NCBI GenBank assembly: GCA_910587635.1
Contig: CAJUNB010000015.1
Location: forward strand, 1 to 64,000
DNA from: an uncultured Lachnospiraceae bacterium
Lineage (GTDB): Bacteria > Bacillota > Clostridia > Lachnospirales > Lachnospiraceae
Direction of reading: 5' to 3'
DNA: 64,000 nt
Positions 1-7,237 of this stretch are shown piece by piece. The notes beneath the pieces are model-generated. The model saw nothing but the letters and a program-made list of their open reading frames with translations. It did no database searches and was not told the DNA's origin. Position 1 is the first letter of the stretch. Each line of letters starts with the position of its first letter. The translations under genes and the position numbers were made by a program.

Positions 1-121
1 CTCCGATAATCATTTGAATGGTATCCCTGATTGAAAGTTTACTCTTTCGGAAAGATTGCTCTTTTCTATACGTTTCTGCTACACGATTGATTACATTACA
101 AAGTTTCTTTTTTATGCACAT
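1..121 (-). CDS. Transposase, N-terminal part (runs off window)
   Basis: An open frame starts at ATG 121 on the minus strand, preceded by an AGGAAA ribosome binding site, and stays open for 40 codons to the window edge. The product is basic and begins MCIKKKLCNVINRVAETY, then a segment with SFRKSKLSIRDTIQMIIG. The basic start followed by 'LSIRDTIQMI.G' resembles the N terminus of IS4-type transposases of Clostridia, but this rests on a short stretch. A hairpin plus U-tract lies just upstream (161-210), as often seen at IS ends. The catalytic DDE part is outside the window. It could be another DNA-binding protein; coding status is fairly likely, family assignment is weaker. Confidence 0.5.
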   Translation of the reverse strand, partial: MCIKKKLCNVINRVAETYRKEQSFRKSKLSIRDTIQMIIG

Positions 122-160
122 AATGTTTTTTCCTGCCTTTGATTATTCAACCGCCGGACG

Positions 161-210
161 AAAAAAGAACGCCAAAAACAAACCCATGATTGGGTATATG
201 ATTGACGTTC
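161..210 (-). terminator. Hairpin terminator upstream of the transposase
   Basis: On the minus strand GAACG (210-206) pairs with CGTTC (171-167), with an inner ACCCA/TGGGT stem, followed by six T (166-161). It lies between the bioB-bioY operon and the transposase start, so it would stop read-through into the transposase, a common property of IS ends. It may equally serve as the operon's terminator. Confidence 0.55.
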
Positions 211-523
211 TTGTTCGCTATTATTATGTACTTTTGACTTCTTAGTATTTTGTATATCTTTAACTTCTACATATTTAAACTTCTGACTATTAACTTAATT
301 CATACTTCCAAAATGTCTGACTTCTCACTCCTACGCAAACCGTTCGTCACAACGATTGCTATAATTATAGTCTATAAAATCCTTTTTTTCAAGTCACGGA
401 CTCTTATTTCACAAAAAGTTCACATTTTCCCTCTATAACTTAACACTACAAAGCCCTCCAAAATCTATTAAGTAAAAAAACGCCCTATTTTATTGTAATT
501 TTTCCCTTTCTTAATGACATTGC
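211..523. other. AT-rich spacer, no gene seen
   Basis: This stretch is clearly richer in A and T than the genes around it. Short plus-strand reading frames exist but lack ribosome binding sites and look random in composition. It probably contains one end of the IS element, but the inverted repeat cannot be defined because the other end is outside the window. Confidence 0.5.
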
Positions 524-1099
524 TCAATTGAGTCCCGCTTTTTGTAATCTTTTTCTGATCTGTGGCCCTGCCAGCATGGCAAGTACCATTTTACACACAT
601 CTCCTGGAAGGAAGGGCACAACTCCGGCCATAAGAGCTGCCGGAAGCTGCATCTTCGCCTGCCAGGAAAGCCATACCGTACCAAATATATAACAAATTAC
701 TGTACCAATTACCATACCGAGTAAGCACATACCCATATGAGAAGGATATTTATCAATAAAAAATCCGGCAACCAATGCCATAAAAATAAAACCAAGCAGA
801 TATCCTCCTGTAGGTCCCAGCAGTTTAGCAGGGCCTGCAGAAAAGGCGGAAAAGACCGGAACTCCCACAAAACCTATGAGCAAATAGATCAGATAACTGA
901 TGCATCCCCGCTTTGCTCCCAATACATAGAGTACAAAATAAATAGCCAGATTCGTCATGGAAATGGGCACCGGGCTGATGGGAATCGTAACAGATAACGG
1001 CCCCAGAATACAAATCACCGCTGACATCAGTCCAATCAACACCAATTCTTTCACTTTTGTATTTCCGTTTTGTACAGTAGCATTCTCTTTCGCTTTCAT
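524..1099 (-). CDS. bioY: Biotin transporter BioY (ECF S component)
   Basis: Membrane substrate-binding subunit that takes up biotin, usually with the shared ECF energy-coupling module (not in this window). The 191 residues match the usual BioY length and show about six hydrophobic segments. Family hallmarks are visible: the SVTIPISPVPISMTNLAIYF-like region near residue 40, the LLGPTGGYLLGF motif near residue 92 and PGDVCKMVLA near the C terminus. The ATG overlaps the bioB stop codon by 4 nt (ATGA), so translation is coupled. With bioB and the BirA-type box upstream this is a biotin-scavenging/synthesis operon. Confidence 0.93.
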   Translation of the reverse strand: MKAKENATVQNGNTKVKELVLIGLMSAVICILGPLSVTIPISPVPISMTNLAIYFVLYVLGAKRGCISYLIYLLIGFVGVPVFSAFSAGPAKLLGPTGGYLLGFIFMALVAGFFIDKYPSHMGMCLLGMVIGTVICYIFGTVWLSWQAKMQLPAALMAGVVPFLPGDVCKMVLAMLAGPQIRKRLQKAGLN

Positions 1100-2070
1100 A
1101 TCGCTACACTCGCCTCCTTTAATGTAAATCCCATAGTTTCCAGCATCTCTCTGTCCTGTACAGTTCCATTTCCCACCGTTGTCAACATGTCCCCTGTCAA
1201 AATGGCGTTTGCTCCCGACTGAAACAATAATTTCCCGCCGTCAGTAAAATAACTCCGTCCTGCCGCAATACGGATATAAGCATCAGGATTGATGTAACGG
1301 AAAACAGCTACAATCCGAACGATTTCTTCCTGCGGCAGTCTCGGTCGATCTGCGAAAGGTGTACCCTGTATGGGAAGAAGAAAATTCATTGGTATGGAAT
1401 AAATTTCCAGCTCTGACAGCAGCAATGCCATATCCAGCCTGTCCTGCCATGTTTCCCCCATACCAAAAATCCCCCCAGAACATACTTCCAGCCCGGCATC
1501 TCTTGCCCTCTGTATCTGATCCAGCTTGTCCTGATATGTATGAGTCGTACAGATCTCAGGAAAATACCGTTCTGATGTCTCCACATTTGTATGATACATA
1601 AAAACACCCGCATCATGTAACCGCTTCATATCCTCGGTGCTCATCAACCCATGGGAAGCACACAGAACCATATCCGGGTACTTTTCATGCATAGCCTGAT
1701 ATGCTGCTATCGACTTCTCCAGATCTTCTCCCTCCATGACCCGTCCTGATGTGACGATAGAGTAACGATCCACTCCCTGCCTCGCCATATTTCCACAGTC
1801 TTCTAATAATTCCGACAGCTCCAGAAAACCATGAACCTGGCAATCCGCATTGTAATGAGCCGACTGGGCACAAAATTTACAGTTTTCACTACACCGCCCC
1901 GACCTTCCATTCACAATACTGCACATATCGACCCGGCTGCCCTGCAGCATCTCCCGGATGTGATTCGCTCCCTGACAGAGCGATTCCAGATCAGCATGTA
2001 AAAAGACGGTCAAATCATCCTGTCTGTTTAACCGTCTTCCCTGAATAATCTCTTCTGCCAATTTTTTCAT
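1096..2070 (-). CDS. bioB: Biotin synthase BioB
   Basis: Radical SAM enzyme that inserts sulfur into dethiobiotin to give biotin. The CSENCKFC motif is the CxxxCxxC ligand set for the SAM 4Fe-4S cluster, and 'GGIFGMGE' and 'NFLLPIQGTP' match the BioB core. I chose ATG 2070 rather than ATG 2109: it has a GAAAGGAA ribosome binding site, whereas 2109 has none and lies only a few bases from the predicted transcription start. That gives 324 residues, normal for BioB. bioY follows with a 4-nt overlap. No other biotin synthesis genes are present here, so the cell may take up dethiobiotin or carry the rest elsewhere. Confidence 0.95.
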   Translation of the reverse strand: MKKLAEEIIQGRRLNRQDDLTVFLHADLESLCQGANHIREMLQGSRVDMCSIVNGRSGRCSENCKFCAQSAHYNADCQVHGFLELSELLEDCGNMARQGVDRYSIVTSGRVMEGEDLEKSIAAYQAMHEKYPDMVLCASHGLMSTEDMKRLHDAGVFMYHTNVETSERYFPEICTTHTYQDKLDQIQRARDAGLEVCSGGIFGMGETWQDRLDMALLLSELEIYSIPMNFLLPIQGTPFADRPRLPQEEIVRIVAVFRYINPDAYIRIAAGRSYFTDGGKLLFQSGANAILTGDMLTTVGNGTVQDREMLETMGFTLKEASVAI

Positions 2071-2120
2071 CTCTGACTGTTCCTTTCCCGAATCATAATT
2101 GTCAACCATTTCTGAATCTT

Positions 2121-2149
2121 AGTATACAATCAGCTTTTCTGTTTGTCAA
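2121..2149 (-). promoter_or_regulatory. bioB promoter
   Basis: On the minus strand TTGACA (2149-2144) and TATACT (2126-2121) are separated by exactly 17 bases. Transcription would start near 2114, which argues for the bioB start at 2070. Confidence 0.85.
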
Positions 2150-2174
2150 CTAATTTGTATAATATAGTTGACAT
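2143..2174 (-). promoter_or_regulatory. BirA-type biotin operator
   Basis: An inverted repeat ATGTCAACT-N14-AGTTGACAA covers the -35 box of the bioB promoter. Arm sequence, 14-base spacing and position match the known BirA operator of Firmicutes (TGTNAAC-N14/16-GTTNACA). Biotin-loaded BirA bound here would block bioB-bioY transcription. The birA gene itself is not in the window. Confidence 0.85.
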
Positions 2175-2198
2175 TATTATCTTGTTGATATAAAAAAC

Positions 2199-2228
2199 AA
2201 AAAATCCCGCCGACATATCGCCGACGGG
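2199..2228 (-). terminator. Terminator after AraC-like gene
   Basis: CCGTCGGC and GTCGGCGG form an eight-pair stem (two wobbles) with a GATAT loop, followed on the minus strand by ATTTTTTG. It sits downstream of the gene at 2259-2672 and insulates it from the bioB promoter. Confidence 0.8.
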
Positions 2229-2258
2229 GCCGCTTATTCAACTCTCCGGGAATACTCT

Positions 2259-2672
2259 TCATGCTGCCAACAATTTCCACATCCTGTCACTTGCAGCATA
2301 GCAAACACGGGTTTTGGACTTTTTTCCCACATACCTCTTAATCCAGTTTCTGCCTTTCTTTCTGCAGGCGTAGGGCGTACACCCATACAAACGGCGAAAC
2401 GCCAGCGTAAACGCCTGTTGAGAATTATATCGGGCTTCCAGTGCGATCTCCACGATAGGTTTATCCGTACTAATCAGCTGTTTTGCCGCTTCCGCCAACC
2501 GCCGTCTCTGGATATATTTATAGATAGTGCATCCTGCCCCTTCCGCAAATACTCTTCCAATATAGAATTTGGAATAATTCAGTTTTCTGGAAAGTCTGTC
2601 AAGGCTCAAGTCCTCATGGAGATGACGTTCAATATACTTTCTTATCTTTTCTACGGCCAAAGCATCCTTCAT
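2259..2672 (-). CDS. AraC-family DNA-binding protein, HTH domain only
   Basis: Small transcription regulator of 137 residues consisting almost only of the double helix-turn-helix of AraC proteins: 'IRKYIERHLHEDLSLDRLSR', then 'YSKFYIGRVFAEGAGCTIYKY' helices, and the signature 'SQQAFTLAFRRLYGCTP'. No ligand-binding domain precedes it. The start at 2672 is chosen for its AAAGGAAC ribosome binding site; an earlier ATG at 2726 lacks one and would extend into a repeat element. The basic tail 'KKGRNWIKRYVGKKSK' is unusual. It is flanked by a terminator and by a structured repeat. Target unknown. Confidence 0.8.
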   Translation of the reverse strand: MKDALAVEKIRKYIERHLHEDLSLDRLSRKLNYSKFYIGRVFAEGAGCTIYKYIQRRRLAEAAKQLISTDKPIVEIALEARYNSQQAFTLAFRRLYGCTPYACRKKGRNWIKRYVGKKSKTRVCYAASDRMWKLLAA

Positions 2673-2719
2673 GACAGCTGTTCCTTTCTTATTCTGAATT
2701 TTTAGTGGGAAGGTATCCC

Positions 2720-2812
2720 GCATCACAGGATTCTCTGCCTGCGGCGGTTTGCGACGCGAAGCCAGTCCTTCAGGGCTTTAGCGACACATTCCGATCCGCC
2801 GCAGTGCAATCT
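2720..2812 (-). repeat. Structured intergenic repeat, copy 1 (long type)
   Basis: 93-bp element with ends resembling GCATCACAGG and CAGTGCAATC and a perfect internal stem CTGCGGCGG (2739-2747)/CCGCCGCAG (2796-2804). It is related to the element at 18104-18173, where the same stem is CTGTGGCAG/CTGCCACAG, i.e. both strands have changed together. The interior carries a 19-base stretch (GAAGCCAGTCCTTCAGGGC) also found at 12171-12189. It lies between two minus-strand genes. Confidence 0.8.
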
Positions 2813-2892
2813 ACATTTTCCTGTTTCCGCAAACAGAATAGCATATCCTATTACTGCTGTCTTAATAGATATTGCCCTGTTACAGGAGGCAG

Positions 2893-3441
2893 CTAAATCT
2901 CCTTCCACAAAGTATGAAGCAGCATAATATGGTACTCTTCATCCTGAATAATCCGGGATAATACAGCATTGACACAATCGTCATCCATCATCCGCATATG
3001 CATCTGATACTGGGCGATTGCCGCTTTTTCCGCTTCAATATCTGCCACCAGCATATCTTTGGGCGATTCAGGAATTGTCAGATAGGCAGGCGTCCACAGC
3101 TGTTTTTTCCCACTTCTCTGTCGTGCGGCAAAGTCAACGACACCTCCCAACAGATAGATCATCTCCCCCAATTTCTGTAAATGCATCATCTCCGCCATGG
3201 CAATTCCAAGTATCGTTTGGGCTATGGAACATTTCGTACAGGACAGTCTGTTTTCATTGTTGATGTATTGCGCAATGGCAGACATTTCAGAAACGCAGCC
3301 ACAGTAATCCACACTGAGCAGTGCAGCATAACCCTGATTTTTTTCTTTCACCTGAAGAGGCGGATAGGGCATGTCTGTCATAGCCGGTTTGATGCCGGAA
3401 AAACTACATTGATTTGCCAGAGGACTCTTATTTTTTTCCAT
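2893..3441 (-). CDS. Ferritin-like (rubrerythrin-fold) protein
   Basis: The 182-residue product has the spacing of a ferritin-like diiron four-helix bundle: Glu in SEMSAIAQY, ExxH in AEMMHLQ, Glu in EAEKAAIAQY, and ExxH in QDEEYHI. Such proteins act in peroxide or iron handling, and related ones are found in spores of Clostridia. The CSEMS-like first helix also holds several Cys (CGC, CTKC). The start at 3441 uses AAGGAT at the right distance; the ATG at 3450 is part of that site. No partner gene is adjacent, so the role stays general. Confidence 0.75.
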   Translation of the reverse strand: MEKNKSPLANQCSFSGIKPAMTDMPYPPLQVKEKNQGYAALLSVDYCGCVSEMSAIAQYINNENRLSCTKCSIAQTILGIAMAEMMHLQKLGEMIYLLGGVVDFAARQRSGKKQLWTPAYLTIPESPKDMLVADIEAEKAAIAQYQMHMRMMDDDCVNAVLSRIIQDEEYHIMLLHTLWKEI

Positions 3442-3524
3442 ATATTGCATCCTTATCTCTATCTTTTTCTATCATATTCTCATACTAGATACTATGTGAA
3501 AAAATAGATATGAATGTATCTTTT

Positions 3525-4868
3525 TTATCTGTCTGTCCTTTCCTGCTCCGCCTCTCTCCGAATCCTCTGCATATGTTCTCTGATCTTCACTTCATAGCCG
3601 TTTCCCGACGGCCGGTAAAATTCCCTGTCTGTCAGTTCATAGGGCAGATACTGCTGTTTCACATAATGATTCGGATAGTCATGGGCATACTGATAGCCAA
3701 TTCCCCTCCCCAGTTTCGCAGAACCTCTGTAATGGGAATCCTGCAAATGAGGAGGCACCGGTAAATTTCCCGTCTCCTTCACCACTTCCATGGCTTCGCT
3801 GACTGCATTGACAGCAGAATTACTCTTGGGTGCCGTAGCAATATAGGCCACTGCCTGCGAAAGTATGATCTGTGCTTCCGGCATCCCTACCCGTTCCACT
3901 GCCAGAGAAGCACTGACCGCTACAGTCAACGCATTGGGATCTGCATTTCCCACATCCTCAGCCGCACAGATCATCATCCTTCTGGCGATAAAAGTTACAC
4001 TTTCTCCTGCATACAACATCTTCGCCAGATAATAAACTGCCGCATCGGGATCGGAGCCCCGCATACTTTTGATAAAGGCCGAAATCGTGTCATAATGGTT
4101 GTCGCCCCCCTTGTCGTATAAAACGACACGCTTTTGTATACACTCTGACGCTGTGTCCAAATCAATATGGATTTTGCCGTCTTCTCTTCTCTGCGTCGTC
4201 ATAACGCCAAGTTCCACAGCATTCAGAGCGAGTCTGGCATCTCCCCCGGCTGCATCCGCCAGAAAATCCAGCGCTTCTTCCTCAATGACCGCATTATAAC
4301 TTCCCATTCCCTTATCTTTATCATAGACCGCTCTGGTCAATAGCTTTTTTATATCCTCTTTTGACAGAGGTTTTAACTCAAATATAATAGAACGGGAAAT
4401 AAGCGCCCCATTCACCTCAAAATAAGGATTCTCTGTAGTGGCACCGATCAAAATGACCGTCCCGTCTTCCACAAAAGGCAGAAGGTAATCCTGCTGTCCT
4501 TTATTAAAACGATGGATTTCATCGATAAACAGGATCGTTCTTTTGCCATACATGCCCATCAGCTCTTTGGCAGCAGACACCACTGACTCCATATCTTTTT
4601 TTCCCGCTGATGTGGCATTGATCTGCGTAAACTCTGCGCTCGTTGTATGTGCAATGACTTTTGCCAGAGTCGTCTTGCCCGTCCCCGGCGGCCCGTAAAA
4701 GATAACCGAACTGATCTTATCCGCCTTGATGGCCCGATAGAGAAGTTTGTCCTTCCCGATAATGTGCTGCTGCCCCACTACCTCTTCCAGTGTGACAGGA
4801 CGCAGCCTCGCCGCCAGCGGCGACTCTTTTTCCATATTGTTGGTGCGCATATATTCAAATAAGTCCAT
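3525..4868 (-). CDS. rarA: Replication-associated recombination protein A (RarA/MgsA)
   Basis: AAA+ ATPase that acts at stalled replication forks, related to clamp-loader subunits. Walker A GPPGTGKTT lies near residue 60, Walker B FIDEIHRFNK near 115, sensor 1 GATTEN near 140, and the C-terminal tetramerisation part contains 'MRGSDPDAAVYYLAKML' and 'GRGIGYQYAHDYPNHY', typical of the family. Length 447 is normal. A GGAAGGGAG ribosome binding site precedes ATG 4868. It lies downstream of thrS with a 123-bp gap holding a small hairpin. Confidence 0.95.
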   Translation of the reverse strand: MDLFEYMRTNNMEKESPLAARLRPVTLEEVVGQQHIIGKDKLLYRAIKADKISSVIFYGPPGTGKTTLAKVIAHTTSAEFTQINATSAGKKDMESVVSAAKELMGMYGKRTILFIDEIHRFNKGQQDYLLPFVEDGTVILIGATTENPYFEVNGALISRSIIFELKPLSKEDIKKLLTRAVYDKDKGMGSYNAVIEEEALDFLADAAGGDARLALNAVELGVMTTQRREDGKIHIDLDTASECIQKRVVLYDKGGDNHYDTISAFIKSMRGSDPDAAVYYLAKMLYAGESVTFIARRMMICAAEDVGNADPNALTVAVSASLAVERVGMPEAQIILSQAVAYIATAPKSNSAVNAVSEAMEVVKETGNLPVPPHLQDSHYRGSAKLGRGIGYQYAHDYPNHYVKQQYLPYELTDREFYRPSGNGYEVKIREHMQRIRREAEQERTDR

Positions 4869-4926
4869 ATTACTCCCTTCCGTCCATCATCCAGGCCTGT
4901 CCCGGGGCACAGCGCGCTGTAACGCA

Positions 4927-4946
4927 ATACTCTTTTTCAAGAGTAT
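4927..4946. other. Small hairpin between thrS and rarA
   Basis: Perfect eight-base arms ATACTCTT/AAGAGTAT with a four-base loop. There is no U-tract on either side, so it is at best a weak terminator or RNA-stabilising hairpin after thrS. Confidence 0.4.
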
Positions 4947-4991
4947 ACCTGACAGTTATAGCAAATTCAACGGGAACTTATCATTCCCTTT

Positions 4992-6776
4992 CTATGAAGC
5001 TTCTCCTGAAGCAGTGCATTCCCTGCTTATTCTCTCTGTCAGCATTTCCACTGTCATCTGTCCCAGATCCTGTTTCCCTTCTTCCCCATCCCGGTTTCTC
5101 ACTGAAATAAGTTTCGTTTCCTCTTCCTTTTCGCCCACAATGACAAGATAGGGCACTCTCTGGAGTCGGGCCTCCCGTATTTTATATCCCAGTTTTTCGC
5201 TTCTGATATCCAGCTCACAGCGGATATCCGCTTTTCGCAGATTCTCACAGACTTGCTGTGCATAACGACTGTTCTTCTCCGATACAGAAAGGACTTTCAC
5301 CTGCACTGGCGCCAGCCATACAGGAAACCGGCCCGCATAATGCTCTGTCAGGATACCGATAAACCGCTCAATGGAACCGTAAATCACGCGGTGTATCATA
5401 ATGGGGCGGTGCTTTTCTCCGTCCGCTCCCGTATATTCCGCCTCAAACCGGGCGGGCAGCTGGAAATCCAGCTGAATCGTACCGCACTGCCATGTCCTGC
5501 CAATGGAATCCTGCAGATGGAAGTCTATTTTAGGGCCGTAGAACGCGCCGTCTCCCTCGTTCACAGTATAGGGAAGCTCCAGATCTTCCAACGCATTCCG
5601 CAGTCCGTCCGTTGCGATCTTCCAGTCCTCATCACTCCCGATGCTGTTCTCCGGCCTGGTAGAAAGCTCCACATGATAGGGAAATCCGAATCTGGAATAC
5701 ACCTCATCGATCAGCCTCGCCACACCTTTTATCTCCTCCTGAATCTGTTCCCGCATCATAAAGATATGGGCGTCATCCTGGGTAAAACAACGTACCCGCA
5801 TCAGCCCGTGCATCTGTCCAGATCGCTCATGCCTGTGTACCAGCCCCAGCTCTCCAATCCGCATGGGCAGCTCCTTATAAGAATGGGGCTCCGCTTTATA
5901 GACGAGCATTCCTCCCGGACAATTCATCGGTTTCAGGGCAAAATCCTCCCCGTCAATCACTGTCGTATACATATTTTCCCGGTAATGGTCCCAATGTCCC
6001 GACAACTCCCAGAGATAACGGTTTAACATAACCGGAGTGGAGATTTCCAGATATCCTTCTCTTTGATGGACCCTGCGCCAGTAATCAATCAGGATATTTT
6101 TCAGTACCATTCCTTTTGGCAGAAAGAAGGGAAATCCGGGCCCTTCTTCCATGATCGTAAACAGCCCCAGCTCTTTTCCCAGCTTCCTGTGGTCTCTTCT
6201 CTTTGCCTCTTCCAGCATCGTCAGATACTGTTCCAGCTCCTGCGCTTTCGGAAAGGAAATACCATAAATTCTTGTCAACATTTTATTTTTCTCATTTCCC
6301 CGCCAATAGGCGCCGGCCACACCGGTCAGTTTCAACGCTTTCACTGCTCCTGTATTTGTCACGTGGGGCCCCGCACAAAATTCCTTATATTCCCCCTGTC
6401 CGTAAAATGTGAGCCTCTCTCCTTCTTCCATCTGAGAAATCAATTCCTGTTTGTAACTCTCCCCCTGCCCTTTCATGTAGCTCAGAGCTTCTTCTTTTGT
6501 CACCTCATATACCATAAGGGGCAGAGCTTCCTTTGCGATCTTCTTCATCTCTGCCTCTACCCCGGGAAGATCGTTTTCTGTAAACGGCTGTGAAAACTCG
6601 AAATCATAATAAAATCCTTTTTCTACAGCAGGCCCGATGGCACACTTCGCATCAGGATATAACCGTTTCACCGCCTGTGCCAATATGTGAGCTGTCGTAT
6701 GCCAGAACGCCTGGCTGCCCTCCCTGTCTTCGAATCTTCCCTCCGTTACCTGTCCATTGCTCACCAGAATTTTCAT
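4992..6776 (-). CDS. thrS: Threonyl-tRNA synthetase lacking the TGS domain
   Basis: Charges tRNA-Thr. The N2 editing domain is present (HTTAH near residue 27 and FCAGPH near residue 150), followed by the class II core: motif 2 around 'LVHRHERSGQMHG', the zinc ligands in MNCPGG, DDAHIF and MIHR, motif 3 'SIERFIGIL', and an anticodon-binding C-terminal domain. At 594 residues it is about 45 shorter than the usual 640: the protein starts directly at the editing domain, so the N-terminal TGS domain is missing. ATG 6776 has an AAGGAGG site and no frame upstream encodes a TGS domain. Expression is controlled by the T-box leader. Confidence 0.95.
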   Translation of the reverse strand: MKILVSNGQVTEGRFEDREGSQAFWHTTAHILAQAVKRLYPDAKCAIGPAVEKGFYYDFEFSQPFTENDLPGVEAEMKKIAKEALPLMVYEVTKEEALSYMKGQGESYKQELISQMEEGERLTFYGQGEYKEFCAGPHVTNTGAVKALKLTGVAGAYWRGNEKNKMLTRIYGISFPKAQELEQYLTMLEEAKRRDHRKLGKELGLFTIMEEGPGFPFFLPKGMVLKNILIDYWRRVHQREGYLEISTPVMLNRYLWELSGHWDHYRENMYTTVIDGEDFALKPMNCPGGMLVYKAEPHSYKELPMRIGELGLVHRHERSGQMHGLMRVRCFTQDDAHIFMMREQIQEEIKGVARLIDEVYSRFGFPYHVELSTRPENSIGSDEDWKIATDGLRNALEDLELPYTVNEGDGAFYGPKIDFHLQDSIGRTWQCGTIQLDFQLPARFEAEYTGADGEKHRPIMIHRVIYGSIERFIGILTEHYAGRFPVWLAPVQVKVLSVSEKNSRYAQQVCENLRKADIRCELDIRSEKLGYKIREARLQRVPYLVIVGEKEEETKLISVRNRDGEEGKQDLGQMTVEMLTERISRECTASGEAS

Positions 6777-6871
6777 TTATTTTTCCTCCTTTTTGTTCTG
6801 CGAGATTCTCTGCGCGTGAGCGGACTGCGCCAGCAGTAATTTCCATTCCGCGAGCAGCGCATCCATGTTTT

Positions 6872-6910
6872 TATGCTACAGATAATTACGAAGCAATTTC
6901 CTGTAGTATA
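6872..6910 (-). repeat. Structured intergenic repeat, copy 2 (short type)
   Basis: Hairpin with arms CTACAG and CTGTAG and a loop reading GAAATTGCTTCGTAATTAT on the minus strand. It sits between the T-box terminator and the thrS start, so it is part of the thrS mRNA. Related short copies are at 19572-19610 and 23001-23037. Confidence 0.75.
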
Positions 6911-6956
6911 AAAAAGCACCCCTGAAATACATATAACTGCATTTTCAAGGGTGCTT
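6910..6956 (-). terminator. T-box attenuator terminator of thrS
   Basis: On the minus strand AAGCACCC pairs with GGGTGCTT, followed by six T. It comes directly after the T-box sequence, as in T-box attenuators where uncharged tRNA stabilises the alternative antiterminator. Confidence 0.9.
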
Positions 6957-7200
6957 ATCGCACGGTTCCACCTTTATTTTTCACTTTAGATTCCAACAAA
7001 TCCTATCCTTTAACGCAGGCACACGGCAACACTTAACAGATCTTCCGACCCTTCCGTGCTGCAGCTCGGGAATGGTCTTCACAGGCCTCCTGCATAAGCG
7101 GTTTCCACCAATTGCCGCCCTCTCTGGATGATTCCGCACTGCTACTTTTTCCGTCACAGCTTTTGCATATGATCTCATTATCCTCCTGTCTGCCAAGAGT
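6957..7200 (-). promoter_or_regulatory. T-box leader of thrS, specifier ACC (Thr)
   Basis: Tandem features of a T-box RNA are readable on the minus strand: stem I with GACGGAAAAAGTAGC near 7155, the distal GGTGGAAACC loop, a specifier loop GAAGACCA whose ACC codon (7076-7074) is a threonine codon, and the conserved T-box AAAGGTGGAACCGTG (6975-6961) that pairs with the tRNA acceptor end. Low charged tRNA-Thr allows read-through into thrS. The codon, the gene and the terminator agree. Confidence 0.93.
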
Positions 7201-7208
7201 ACGCTATC

Positions 7209-7237
7209 ACTATATCACTGCCTGGAGGCGCTGTCAA
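7209..7237 (-). promoter_or_regulatory. thrS T-box promoter
   Basis: TTGACA (7237-7232), 17-base spacer, TATAGT (7214-7209). The -35 lies inside the last codons of the upstream gene (stop at 7215), so the two transcription units are packed without a gap. Confidence 0.85.

Noticed and set aside
18..438. Two plus-strand open frames of 75 and 62 codons
   Set aside because: They lie in AT-rich spacer, lack ribosome binding sites and the first is antisense to the transposase-like frame.
2723..2908. Minus-strand frame of 61 codons containing ALKDWL
   Set aside because: It is encoded by the repeat element at 2720-2812; no ribosome binding site, and the same DNA appears elsewhere in another frame.
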